DNA from: Undibacterium sp. KW1
Lineage (GTDB): Bacteria; Pseudomonadota; Gammaproteobacteria; Burkholderiales; Burkholderiaceae_D
Assembly (NCBI RefSeq): GCF_009937955.1
Contig: NZ_AP018439.1
Location: 3,906,001 to 3,970,000, forward strand
Length of the DNA stretch: 64,000 nucleotides
Direction of reading: 5' to 3'
Every line of letters starts with the position of its first letter. Within the stretch, counting starts at the first letter, position 1. Of this stretch, positions 29,001-37,263 are shown in pieces. The position numbers and the translations under genes are program-made. A model generated the notes under the pieces. The model ran no database searches and had not been told where the DNA came from. It was given only the letters and a program-made list of their open reading frames with translations.

Positions 29001-29449
29001 TCACCGATGTGCGTAACTGGTTCTTGTTTGCGGCCAGTGAAAGATGGCGTAGCAATGATGCAGAACATGAGCACTATTCCGACTCTGGCGGCAAATCAGG
29101 TGGTCAAAAAGAAAAGCTGGCTTACACCATTTTAGCTGCCAGCCTTGCCTATCAATTTGGCCTGGGTTGGGACAAGCAACGTTCGCGCTCTTTCCGCTTT
29201 GTGGTAATTGATGAGGCATTTGGACGCGGCTCAGATGAATCTGCGCAATATGGCCTGAATCTGTTTCAGCAATTGAATCTGCAATTACTGATCGTCACGC
29301 CTTTGCAAAAGATCCATATTATTGAACCTTATGTATCCAGCGTTGGCTTTGTGCATAACGAAAATGGTCAGGAATCCAAATTGCGTAATTTGTCGATAGA
29401 AGAGTATCGCGAACAGAAATTACATGTGCTGGCGGATGTACTCGCATGA
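26069..29449 (+). CDS. jetC: Wadjet protein JetC (MukB-like SMC ATPase)
   Basis: The 1126-residue protein is the SMC motor of the complex. The Walker A motif GDIGSGKST is at residues 51-59. Long coiled coils occupy about 240-480 and 640-860, and a hinge-like globular region lies between them. The signature SGGKSGGQKEKLAYTILAAS and the Walker B FRFVVIDEAFGRGSDE are near the C terminus. All ATPase residues appear intact, so the motor should be active. The start is chosen at 26069 because longer frames run inside jetB. Its stop overlaps jetD by ATGA. Confidence 0.95.
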   Translation: MNDVMRADTELMAEVELSGFRLHRLEVLNWGTFDKKVWTLHLDGKNGLLTGDIGSGKSTLVDAITTLLVPTQKAAYNKAAGADSRERNLRSYVLGYFKSERNEVSGTARPVSLRKDNSYSVILAVFRNAGFDQTVTLAQMFWMKEPHGQPARFFVGAEKELSIAADFGNFDADVNKLRKRLRASGADVEESFSKYAAWFRRRFGIENEQAMELFHQTVSMKSVGNLTDFVRTHMLEPFDVASRTDALISHFEDLNRAHEAVLKAKRQTDMLTPLVADYELHIVKAADIAQLKQCREGLPSHFASLKLHLLTQRLNHLGEEWLGHNAQVLQLEMQREKQGFEIDDIKLAIANNGGDRLSKLEADIREKEILRDNRKSKAERYGQLLADLGEKPADNSQDFHAKSQVLHTLAEDLRADEGRLQNIHAEHGVSFRQAKIERDELQTEINSLKRRPNNIDSKQIKIRELLCSALDIAEDDMPFCGELIQIRDSEQEWEGAAERLMRGFALSMLVPEKYYQQVAEWVNTNHLYGRFVYFRVHQQRRGKPASPHADSLVRKLAIKPDSALYEWLEAELLHRFDVACCASQAQFRQEARAITMAGQIKDPSGRHEKDDSHSINDRSRYVLGWSNAPKIAALEKKRSQLETDMHRVMTLMNDAKAAQNAAKARITVLDKLEEFKDFEEINWASLVTEIANLQLEKQRLEAASDVLLSLNQNLQNARQALKELESQLDSFKDKRSKNEGQRQQAESLQTAALTVLQKQALEADITPLLEKIRNQVLGKHALTVESCDPQEHEVRSFIHKNLETEDDKLRKLGKRISEAMFTFKNEFKLETTDFDTHVDAGFEYKKLLEQLNRDDLPRFEARFKEMLNVNTINELANFNAQLARERETIKERIAHINESLIQIDYNPERYIIVESQISPDADIRDFQSDLRACTEGTLSGSDEAQYSETKFLQVKAIIDRFRGREGLSEQDKRWTGKVTDVRNWFLFAASERWRSNDAEHEHYSDSGGKSGGQKEKLAYTILAASLAYQFGLGWDKQRSRSFRFVVIDEAFGRGSDESAQYGLNLFQQLNLQLLIVTPLQKIHIIEPYVSSVGFVHNENGQESKLRNLSIEEYREQKLHVLADVLA

Positions 29450-30648
29450 ATTGGACTGACTCAACTGAATTAAAAGCCCAGTTGCAACGTCTGTGGGAGC
29501 GTGGTGATTTATTACGTATGCAACTGGAACCTGAAGCGCACTTCCCGCTACGTTTGAGCTTGAAGGCACCAACCTCCAGCGATATCAGCGACCGCTTTGA
29601 TGCCGTAAGAAAATGGATAGCAGAACTAGCCTCATTACCACATATACGCTTGGAATGGCGCGAGGTGCGCCACCGCATACATGGTTTGCAACGCCTGCCA
29701 GATCAAGTCTGGATAGATAGCCTTGATGCTGCTTTGGCGATAACAAGCAAAAAACGGGAAGCTGCGCGTTTTCAGTTGATGTTTGATGAAACACTAAGCA
29801 AGCTCCCGGTCTTGCAGCCATGGTTAAAAAAACGGCCCATGCAGGCACTCGACTTGCATGACCGATGGCCACAATTGCTGGCGATTATCACATGGTTATG
29901 CGAACATCCACGCCCTGCAATTTATCTGCGTCAAGTTGATATTACTGGCATGCACAGCAAATTCATTGAGGCAAATCGTGCGGTATTGTCAGAACTACTG
30001 GATCTGGCATTACCCCCGGATACTATTGATGAGCGCTACACAGGCATAGGCCAATTTGCGTCGCGTTATGGATTTCTGGACAAGCCACTGCGCTTGCGCT
30101 TCAGGGTACTTGACGAGCGTATGCAAATTTTAGCGGGCATCAGCCACCCGGACATCATGCTTGATGCAGACAGTTTTTCCGGTCTTGATTTATCTGGGAA
30201 AACTGTCTTCATTACCGAGAATGAAATTAATTTTCTGGCTTTTCCTAAAGTCGCCAATGCGATTGTTATTTTTGGCTCTGGCTATGGCTGGGACGCGCTG
30301 ACATCCGCTCAATGGCTGAATAGCTGTGCAATTTACTATTGGGGTGATATCGATACGCATGGCTTTGCCATTCTCAACCAGCTGCGCCATCATTTCCAGC
30401 ATGTCACCTCCTTTTTAATGGACAGGGAGAGCTTGCTGAGACATGAAATACATTGGGGTGAAGAAGCTAATCAGGTCACCCATGCGTTGAATTGCCTCAA
30501 TGTTGAAGAACAGGCGCTATTCGAAGACTTGCGCGAACATCGCTTGGGAAAGAATCTGAGACTGGAACAAGAACGCATACAATTTGAGTACGTCATGAAT
30601 GAAGTGTTGCGACTGACGAACACTACAAAGATGCTGAATTCAGATTGA
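29446..30648 (+). CDS. jetD: Wadjet nuclease subunit JetD (DUF3322/DUF2220, Toprim)
   Basis: The 400-residue protein has an N-terminal DUF3322 region (residues 1-190) and a C-terminal DUF2220 Toprim domain related to topoisomerase VI subunit A. The metal-binding residues are present: glutamate in VFITENEINFLAFP near residue 255 and the DxD of YYWGDIDTHGF near residue 303. JetD cleaves DNA extruded by the JetABC motor. ATGA overlap with jetC confirms the operon. Nothing suggests inactivation. Confidence 0.94.
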   Translation: MNWTDSTELKAQLQRLWERGDLLRMQLEPEAHFPLRLSLKAPTSSDISDRFDAVRKWIAELASLPHIRLEWREVRHRIHGLQRLPDQVWIDSLDAALAITSKKREAARFQLMFDETLSKLPVLQPWLKKRPMQALDLHDRWPQLLAIITWLCEHPRPAIYLRQVDITGMHSKFIEANRAVLSELLDLALPPDTIDERYTGIGQFASRYGFLDKPLRLRFRVLDERMQILAGISHPDIMLDADSFSGLDLSGKTVFITENEINFLAFPKVANAIVIFGSGYGWDALTSAQWLNSCAIYYWGDIDTHGFAILNQLRHHFQHVTSFLMDRESLLRHEIHWGEEANQVTHALNCLNVEEQALFEDLREHRLGKNLRLEQERIQFEYVMNEVLRLTNTTKMLNSD

Positions 30649-30660
30649 GCATTATTATCT

Positions 30661-31269
30661 ATGACCCCAGAACTCAAATTTTATCTCGCAGCCTGGATCA
30701 GCTACTGCATCCTGTGCATCTGGCTATACCTGACTGACCGCGCGTCCTTTCCCCTGCAAGCGTACAAAGCATTTCTGTACGTGCCCTGGAAGCTGATTAC
30801 GTTCAGCATTGCTGCAATTGGGATTACTGTCGTCGCACCTTACACCGCTGACCCGACCTGGGATTATTTTGATGCGGCCATGATGTCTGCACTCACATTC
30901 TTGACTGCACCTTGGGCAACGGGAATACTCTACTTGGGGATAAGAGGCAAGGCCAGATTCAGACATGTGCTGGTCGCAATTGGGGTTTGGATGTTCTCGG
31001 CAAGCTGGTGTTATGACTTGTATCTGTTGATCAGGGATGGCAATTATCCGATTACCTGGGAGGCAAATATCTATGCATCCTCGGTGCTTTATTTTAGCGC
31101 GGGCTTGCTGTGGAATCTGGAGTATAGGGCTGGCCGGGGCGTGACATTTTCTTTTCTTGAACCGGGATTTCCAGCCCGCCCACAGCAAACAAGTTTTGCC
31201 AGGATCGCCTGGTTTGGCCTGCCTTTCATGATATTGGCTATCTGTTGCATAGGATATTTTCTTATCTAA
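30661..31269 (+). CDS. Six-helix membrane protein of unknown function next to jetD
   Basis: The 202-residue product has six hydrophobic segments (about residues 5-25, 38-60, 72-95, 101-122, 136-152 and 181-201) and few conserved-looking polar residues. I do not recognise the family. It begins 12 bases after the jetD stop on the same strand, so it is likely in the same transcript, though no good ribosome-binding site is seen. It may be an accessory to the defence island or only a neighbour. Confidence 0.75.
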   Translation: MTPELKFYLAAWISYCILCIWLYLTDRASFPLQAYKAFLYVPWKLITFSIAAIGITVVAPYTADPTWDYFDAAMMSALTFLTAPWATGILYLGIRGKARFRHVLVAIGVWMFSASWCYDLYLLIRDGNYPITWEANIYASSVLYFSAGLLWNLEYRAGRGVTFSFLEPGFPARPQQTSFARIAWFGLPFMILAICCIGYFLI

Positions 31270-31361
31270 AGACAAGAAAATCACACGCAAAAAATTCACA
31301 ACTCTATCCAGCTTGCAGGTCTTCAAGCGTTCAGGAAAATCAATCCCTGACTCACTCTGCA

Positions 31362-32021
31362 TTAATCTCTGTCCGGTGCACCAAGCGGAAACAACTGCCG
31401 ATAAGGCCGCGCCTCTTCCACTGCCCTTGCGAATGATGGGCGGGCCAGCAGGCGGCTGCGGTAAGCACGTAGCTTTGGATATTTTTCTGCGATCTGCTGG
31501 GTCCAGTCTGCATAGAAAAGTGAAGGTGCTGCGGCGCAGTCTGCCAGTGTGAAATTTTCACCGCTGGCCCATGCATCACCTTTGAGGTGGTTTTCCAGCC
31601 ATGCATAGGCGAGGTCGAGTTTGCTGGCGGCGTGGGCCAGCCCCTCCTGTCTTTTTACAGTATCGCCTGTCAGTGCTGCGCCAACCGCGTGCTGGACCGG
31701 GGTCATGACGTGCAGGTCGAAGTAGCGGTCAAGAAAGCGCACGTCCAGCGCCTGCATGGGATCTGCTGGCAGCAGGCGCACTGGCCCAGGGTGAACCATT
31801 TGCAGGTATTCGATGATGATGCTGGTCTCGACGACATTGCGCTCGCCATCGACCAGCAGGGGGAATTTGCCGAGCGGCCAGCGTTGCAGCCACTCTGCTG
31901 TGTAGGCAGGCGTATCTGGCCCTATGCAGCGAAATTCAAAAGGCGTGTCATTCTCGTACAGCGCGATAAGCACTTTCTGGGTGTAGGAAGAAAAAGGATG
32001 ACCGTAAAGTAAGAGTGACAT
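31362..32021 (-). CDS. Glutathione S-transferase family protein
   Basis: The 219-residue protein has the thioredoxin-like N-terminal domain (LLLYGHPFSSYTQKVLIALYEND; PLLVDGERNVVETSIIIEYL) with Ser-Ser-Tyr near the glutathione site, and an all-helical C-terminal domain with FTLADCAAAPSLFYAD. The cytosolic fold and length fit bacterial GSTs. The substrate is unknown. It faces the Wadjet block convergently. Confidence 0.9.
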   Translation of the reverse strand: MSLLLYGHPFSSYTQKVLIALYENDTPFEFRCIGPDTPAYTAEWLQRWPLGKFPLLVDGERNVVETSIIIEYLQMVHPGPVRLLPADPMQALDVRFLDRYFDLHVMTPVQHAVGAALTGDTVKRQEGLAHAASKLDLAYAWLENHLKGDAWASGENFTLADCAAAPSLFYADWTQQIAEKYPKLRAYRSRLLARPSFARAVEEARPYRQLFPLGAPDRD

Positions 32022-32024
32022 GAG

Positions 32025-32213
32025 CTATGCCTTGAAAAAGGTGTTCTTTGATGATGTTCGCGTTGTACAGAAATTTATCTCGCATGGTGGTCTGCGTATG
32101 ACCAAGACCAAGGCCATGACTACACCGGCCATGCGCCGCAAATACATGCCTGGCCCAATTCTGCGCGTCCACAGGTATTCAATCAAATACTTCCATCCAG
32201 CGACAAGGCTCAT
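32025..32213 (-). CDS. Possible small protein upstream of the GST gene
   Basis: A 62-codon frame starts MSLVAGWKYLIEYLWTRRIG and has one hydrophobic stretch (MAGVVMALVLVI) flanked by basic residues. It ends 3 bases before the GST start on the same strand, suggesting a leader gene. No good ribosome-binding site is visible, and other frames are open here too, so it may be spurious. Confidence 0.3.
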   Translation of the reverse strand: MSLVAGWKYLIEYLWTRRIGPGMYLRRMAGVVMALVLVIRRPPCEINFCTTRTSSKNTFFKA

Positions 32214-32379
32214 TATTTGCCGACTATATTAAAAATGCAATCACTTGCGGAGTTGAAATGATCAGAAACCGGCTCGCTAAATAAGGTCGTGGGTGACAAA
32301 TGAAATCAGGACGACCATCTCTTGTTCGCAGGGGCAATTCAATCTGAACGATAAGCCTTCCGTTTAAATTCCGGGCACC

Positions 32380-32415
32380 AAAACAATAAGCCACCTCGCG
32401 GCGGCTTATTGTTTT
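32380..32415. terminator. Strong bidirectional terminator
   Basis: A 13-bp stem (AAAACAATAAGCC and its complement) around a GC-rich loop has A and T runs on both sides. It lies 27 bases after the stop of the minus-strand gene remnant at 32442. Confidence 0.9.
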
Positions 32416-32441
32416 CAAATTGAATGTCTCTTCAATCCAGC

Positions 32442-32945
32442 TTAGCCACGCACATAGCGGCTATCAACTGCAAAGGCAGTCGTTGAGCTGCCAATCGCCT
32501 GTACAAAGAACAGTTCGCCATTACGCAACATGAAACCGCCCTGGGCGCTGCCAGACGAGATTTCTATGGTCTGGGTAATTGTCGTGTCCTTGAAAACAAA
32601 TTTCCAGGTGGTCTTGCCATTGACCACGGAAGATGACACGGCACTGCCAACGAAGTTGATCACTGCACCGTTAGCAGTCGCATTGACAAGATCGACCGAA
32701 GAGGCGACGGTTTCACCAGTCAACATTTTGACGGTGGCGTTGGCTTCTGTCCTGATATGTTGCGCCACCACAACTGGCGAGGTGTAGGTGCCAGTTGCGA
32801 CGATAGCCCCTGTACAGTTGGCGTTTTCGTAGTATTCAATTTTTTGTGACATCGACAGCGCGGAACCAGCGCTGGTCGCCGTGATCGTGGTCGTGTCGAT
32901 TTCATGGTTCTGACAACCCTGGTAAGTCTTGACTGAAGATGAAGT
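32442..32945 (-). pseudogene. C-terminal remnant of a secreted-type protein, 5' end missing
   Basis: The last 167 residues, from about SSSVKTYQGCQNHEIDTT to DSRYVRG, look like a beta-rich Thr/Ser/Val-rich extracytoplasmic protein with one cysteine pair (CQN, NCTG). The frame stays open up to 33065, but residues before 32945 are simply the reverse of the neighbouring cytochrome gene and have no signal peptide or lipobox. The true N terminus is therefore missing. I do not recognise the family. A good terminator follows. Confidence 0.6.
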
Positions 32946-34161
32946 GCGTACGGCAATGGCAGGCATAGGGCCAGACATCAGCTCTGCCGACCGCGACAAG
33001 ATCGTGGAAAGAGTAGCGACCTCGGCCAAGAATATCGTCAAGCTCAGGCAGGAATTATTCATCAAGGCAGATGCACCTGTCAGTTACCCTTTCTTGTGGG
33101 ACATCGCCCAGCGTGATTATGTGCAGTGGAATGGCCTGGGTGGCAATGGTGGCCTGGGCCCACTGGGGCGCAATACCGGTGAGGTAATAGGCGTATTTGG
33201 CTCGCTGGACTGGCATGAGGGCAAACGTTTCTCTATCACTTCATTACTGACTGGCCAGGGCTGGACCAAGAAAGTCGTTGAATATGACAGCTCCATCAAT
33301 ACCCAGAATTTGCGCCGTATAGAAAACCAGCTGACTGAATTGCAGTCACCCAAATGGCCGCAAGACATTCTGGGCAAGCTGGACCAGACCCGCATCAAGC
33401 GCGGCGAAAAACTGTTTGCCAATTATTGCGTCAGTTGTCATGCAGAGATAGACCGCAGCTCGCCACAACGCCGTGTCGTGGCACATATGTCCAAGCTGGA
33501 AGAAGTGGGCACAGACCCGACCATGGCTGACAACAGTATCAAGTATGAAGGTTATTCAGGCATCTTGCGCAATCAGTACGTAGGCGCGGGTGTGGGTGAT
33601 GTCTTGCTCGATAAAAAAGCCCCTATCGCTGCCCTGCTGACCAAGGCAACGCTGGGCGTGGTAACGACGCCAGATGCAGACAAGGGCTTCATACGCCGCT
33701 GGTCTGAGTGGCTGCACAATATTTTCCAGGCTTTGTTCAGCAATGAAATCAAGGACTCAAACAAGCACGGCAATTACAATCCTGATACCACGATGACGCC
33801 CTACTCTTCGCTGCAGGCGTACAAGGGGCGCTCACTGAATGGTATCTGGGCGACCGGGCCTTATCTGCATAATGGTTCTGTGCCTACCCTGTATGACTTG
33901 CTGTTACCGGTCTGTCAGGCCGAGCAAAAGGATGCAGAATGCAGACCTGAGAAGTTCATGGTGGGCTCACGCGAATTTGATGCAGAAAAAGTCGGCATGA
34001 AGAGCACAGGCTATGAAGGTTTTGTCTTTGACACCCGGCTCAATGGCAACCGCAATACAGGCCATGACTATGGAACCAAGCCAGCCAAAGGGGCAGGCGA
34101 CTTGCCTATGCTGACGAAAGAACAAAGACTGGATTTGCTGGAGTATTTGAAGGATCAGTGA
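32929..34161 (+). pseudogene. RoxA-like di-haem cytochrome c peroxidase family protein, N-terminally truncated
   Basis: The open frame of 410 codons matches the C-terminal two thirds of RoxA-like di-haem cytochromes: DAPVSYPFLWDIAQRDYVQWNG, RNTGEVIGVFG, the haem site NYCVSCHAEI near residue 165, and LNGIWATGPYLHNGSVPTLYDLLLP. Complete members are near 550-600 residues and carry a signal peptide and a first CxxCH in the missing part. Here there is no export signal and only one haem motif. The only starts are a TTG at 32929 and an ATG at 32956, so the gene is probably dead. Confidence 0.75.
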
Positions 34162-34176
34162 TGATCTTCACTGCAT

Positions 34177-35187
34177 TTAAAGTGGGCCGGTGGTTGATCC
34201 CGCGATCAGCACCGGTTGCCACAGCACCTGCAAATCTGCTGCGGGTGTGCCATTCATCAGAGCCAGCAGCATTTCACTCATCTTGACGCCTGCTGCCCGG
34301 GGATCAGGCTGGTCTATGGTGGTGACCTGATCGCCGACCAGGGTGTCTTCCATATTGCCCCAGACGATGACTGAAATATCACGGCCTATGGCAATGCCTG
34401 CATCCATCAGGGCACGCATGGCACCGACGCCAGACAGATGGTTATCGACGATGATGGCGCTGGGTCTTGGTGTGCAGTTCAATAGCTGCTGCACTGCCAG
34501 GTAACCGCTGCGCCTGTCGAGGGCATCCTGTATCAGATAGCGGGTATCAATATCTAGGCCAGCACTGCTCATGGCTTCGACAAAGCTGGTGCGTCGCTGG
34601 CGCGCAAAGTTCAATTCCAGCGGCGCGCTGATGAGGCTGATGCGCTGGTGGCCAAGCTCCAGCAAATGCTGCACAGCCAGCCGTATGCCGTTTGCATTGT
34701 CATAGTCAAACCAGGCATAGGGTTTGTCAGTCTGGGTACGGCCATGGGCAATGAAAGGAAAGCCCTGCCGGGACAAATAAGCGATGCGCGGGTCTTGCAC
34801 CATGGTGCGGCTGACGATGAGGCCATCAACGCGGCGACCTTTGACCATTTGCTCATACGAGGGTAATTCGTTGCCGGGCGAAACAGGCGCAATCATCAGG
34901 TTCATCTTGCGCGCCTCCAGCGCCTCGGCCATGCCACCAACGACGCCCAGGAACATGGGGTCGCCCAGGTCAGAGGGCAGCAAGGGGTAGATCAGACCAA
35001 ACACATTGGTGCGGCCCACGGCCAGGCTGCGCGCCATGGGGTTGGCTTCATAGCCATGCTGCTCTGCTGCTGCCAATACTTTTTTGCGCGTCTGCTCACC
35101 GACTTCAGGGTAGCCGTTCAAGGCACGGCTGACCGTGGTCTTGGACATACCCAGGCTGGCGGCAAGCTCCTTTAAAGTAATCGACAT
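34177..35187 (-). CDS. LacI-family regulator of the GH65 operon
   Basis: The 336-residue protein begins with a LacI HTH (ITLKELAASLGMSKTTVSRALNGYPEVG) and hinge (ANPMARSLAVGRTNVFG), then a periplasmic-binding-protein-like sensor domain. It lies downstream of the GH65, pgmB and MFS genes on the same strand. Two AAACCGGTTT-centred operators lie in the GH65 promoter, so it probably represses that operon until an alpha-glucoside or its derivative binds. It resembles the AglR/MalR-type regulators. Confidence 0.92.
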   Translation of the reverse strand: MSITLKELAASLGMSKTTVSRALNGYPEVGEQTRKKVLAAAEQHGYEANPMARSLAVGRTNVFGLIYPLLPSDLGDPMFLGVVGGMAEALEARKMNLMIAPVSPGNELPSYEQMVKGRRVDGLIVSRTMVQDPRIAYLSRQGFPFIAHGRTQTDKPYAWFDYDNANGIRLAVQHLLELGHQRISLISAPLELNFARQRRTSFVEAMSSAGLDIDTRYLIQDALDRRSGYLAVQQLLNCTPRPSAIIVDNHLSGVGAMRALMDAGIAIGRDISVIVWGNMEDTLVGDQVTTIDQPDPRAAGVKMSEMLLALMNGTPAADLQVLWQPVLIAGSTTGPL

Positions 35188-35272
35188 AGGGCAAATGGTA
35201 AAGATGGATTAAGTTGAAAATAAGCTGGGATTATATACTTGTGCAGCGTGACTAAGTTCATCCATGGTCATA

Positions 35273-36529
35273 TCAATCCAGTCGCTCAATCGCGCGCTTG
35301 AAGAAAAACAGGGTCAGCAAGATGACACTCAAGGGCAACAGAGACAGATAAAACGCCGTTTGCCCATTCATCGCACCAAACACATAGCCCGTGATCATGG
35401 AACCGCTGGTACCACCCAAAGCAGAAAACAAGACCAGCAAACCCGTCATGGCGGCATGCTGGTTGGTCGGCAGAGAGCTCAGCATGACAGAATTAATGCC
35501 AGGATAAATCGGTGCCATGAACAAGCCTATCAATGGAAAGATGAAGGCCGCCAGCGGTGCATTGCTCCAGCGCAGATCAGGGTTGGCGACGATGTTATGC
35601 GTCAATGGCAACGTCAGCAACACTAGTGCCGCCATGCTGATGAGGCAGATGTTCAATACCAGATACCAGTTCAGCTTGCGCATGACAGCACCCGCACCCA
35701 GCCTGCCTATCGCCAGGCAGGCCGCAAAAATGCTGGTAGCTTGCACGCTCATATCCACCGGCATCTTGAGGATTTCATTGTTGAAGGTCGGCAGCCAGGT
35801 GCCTATGCCCTGCTCCAGCAGCACATATAAAAACGCCGAGATGATATAAACACAGACGAGGGGACGCGCCATCAGTTTAAGCATATCGGCAAAATCGGTA
35901 AGCAGGCTGCTGTGACTGACAGTCAGCTTTGCTTCAAATTCGGTAAAGCTGGTGGTCGCTACCAGCAAGAAAGTCACAGCGCACAAGGCGGCCAGCAACC
36001 AGTAGACTTGCAACCAGACTGGTGAGGCGGGATCGTTGGCATCGATGAAATAGCCAAATATCCAGTAACCACTGAGCACACCGACCATGAAAAAGCCTTC
36101 CAGCGTATTCATCAAGCTTGCATGCTGCTTGCGGTCTGTACTGATCAGGCCTATGGACGCATAGACGGATACCTTGATAAGCGCAAACGCCACACCCACA
36201 CTGAGGAACAGGAGCTTGGTCATCAAAAAGCCGGGCAGCAAGGGCATGGCTGCTGTACTGATAGTGACTATCGCCATGCCAGTCAGCATTGCATATTTAT
36301 AGCCAAGACGTGGCAGAAAAGACGCAACGCAGAAAGAGACTATGCTGATGGGAATATCCTTGAAAGCCTCCAGCACACTGGCAGCAGATTTGCTGACACC
36401 ATAAGTTTTGATGACTTGCAGTATCACCGTGCCCACGCTGTTGAGCAGGATGGCGAATACAAAATACAGCAGGAATAGCGCAAGAATAATGCGCCGCCTG
36501 CTGGCTGGCTGCGGGTGTTGCTCGGTCAT
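35273..36529 (-). CDS. MFS sugar transporter
   Basis: The 418-residue protein has twelve hydrophobic segments and begins MTEQHPQPASRRRIILALFLLYFVFAILLNS. It belongs to the major facilitator superfamily and, from its position in the GH65-pgmB-lacI operon, probably imports a disaccharide such as maltose, trehalose or kojibiose. GGAGACAAC precedes the ATG. The 80-bp gap to pgmB is A/T-rich with several repeats of an AGCAGTAAAAA-like motif on the coding strand. Confidence 0.88.
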   Translation of the reverse strand: MTEQHPQPASRRRIILALFLLYFVFAILLNSVGTVILQVIKTYGVSKSAASVLEAFKDIPISIVSFCVASFLPRLGYKYAMLTGMAIVTISTAAMPLLPGFLMTKLLFLSVGVAFALIKVSVYASIGLISTDRKQHASLMNTLEGFFMVGVLSGYWIFGYFIDANDPASPVWLQVYWLLAALCAVTFLLVATTSFTEFEAKLTVSHSSLLTDFADMLKLMARPLVCVYIISAFLYVLLEQGIGTWLPTFNNEILKMPVDMSVQATSIFAACLAIGRLGAGAVMRKLNWYLVLNICLISMAALVLLTLPLTHNIVANPDLRWSNAPLAAFIFPLIGLFMAPIYPGINSVMLSSLPTNQHAAMTGLLVLFSALGGTSGSMITGYVFGAMNGQTAFYLSLLPLSVILLTLFFFKRAIERLD

Positions 36530-36609
36530 GTTGTCTCCTGCCTTTTTATTTTTACTGCTTATTTTTTTATGTTTTGTTTTTACTGCTACTGCTTTTACTT
36601 TTAATGCTG

Positions 36610-37263
36610 TTACTTCAAATAATCCTGCAAACTGAACTGATGCAAGCCTTCGATGACAACGTCTGCCTCAGTCAATACTGCCGGGCTACCTATACCTAGC
36701 GCAAACATGCTCGCAGATTTGATCGCGCGTATGCCTGCTATGGAATCTTCAATTCCAAAACACTCATCGGAAGTCAAACCCAGCCCTGCTGCTGCGGTCA
36801 GGAAAATTTCAGGATCAGGCTTGCTGTTCTTTATTTTTGCGGCATCGACGACGACATCAAACTGGTCTGCAATGCCCAGTCTCTCAATGACTGCCTGGGC
36901 ATTTTTACTGACCGATGCCAACGCTGTTTTTAAACCTGCCGCACGTATCTGTTGCAAGGACTCAGCCGCACCGGGCAATAAGTCAGCGGGGCTCAACTGC
37001 GCAATCAGGCTTTGGTAATGCAGGTTTTTTTGATCTGACAGCGCCAGTTTATCTGCATCGCTAAAGTCTTTGCCGGATGCTGCGAGAATCAGATTCAGCG
37101 ACCCCATTCTATCGACGCCTTTTAATTGTTCATTGAAGGCTTCGTCAAAACTCGCACCGACACTCTCGGCCAGTTTTTTCCAGGCCAGATAGTGGTAATG
37201 TGCAGTGTCTGTCAGCACGCCATCCAGATCAAAAATCACACCACGATAATCATATTTACGCAT
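36610..37263 (-). CDS. pgmB: Beta-phosphoglucomutase
   Basis: The 217-residue HAD enzyme converts beta-glucose 1-phosphate to glucose 6-phosphate. Motif I reads VIFDLDGVLTDTAHYHYLAWKKL, with both the nucleophile and the acid/base aspartate, and GVDRMGSLNLIL, SVSKNA and GIEDSIAGIRAIKSA are typical of PgmB. ATG at 37263 is chosen because the fold begins there; it overlaps the GH65 stop by 8 bases. It uses the product of the phosphorylase encoded just upstream. Confidence 0.95.
   Translation of the reverse strand: MRKYDYRGVIFDLDGVLTDTAHYHYLAWKKLAESVGASFDEAFNEQLKGVDRMGSLNLILAASGKDFSDADKLALSDQKNLHYQSLIAQLSPADLLPGAAESLQQIRAAGLKTALASVSKNAQAVIERLGIADQFDVVVDAAKIKNSKPDPEIFLTAAAGLGLTSDECFGIEDSIAGIRAIKSASMFALGIGSPAVLTEADVVIEGLHQFSLQDYLK

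Noticed and set aside
30724..31362. A 212-codon minus-strand frame opposite the membrane protein
   Set aside because: It is hydrophilic and Cys/Arg-rich with no family resemblance; the plus-strand frame has six clean membrane helices.
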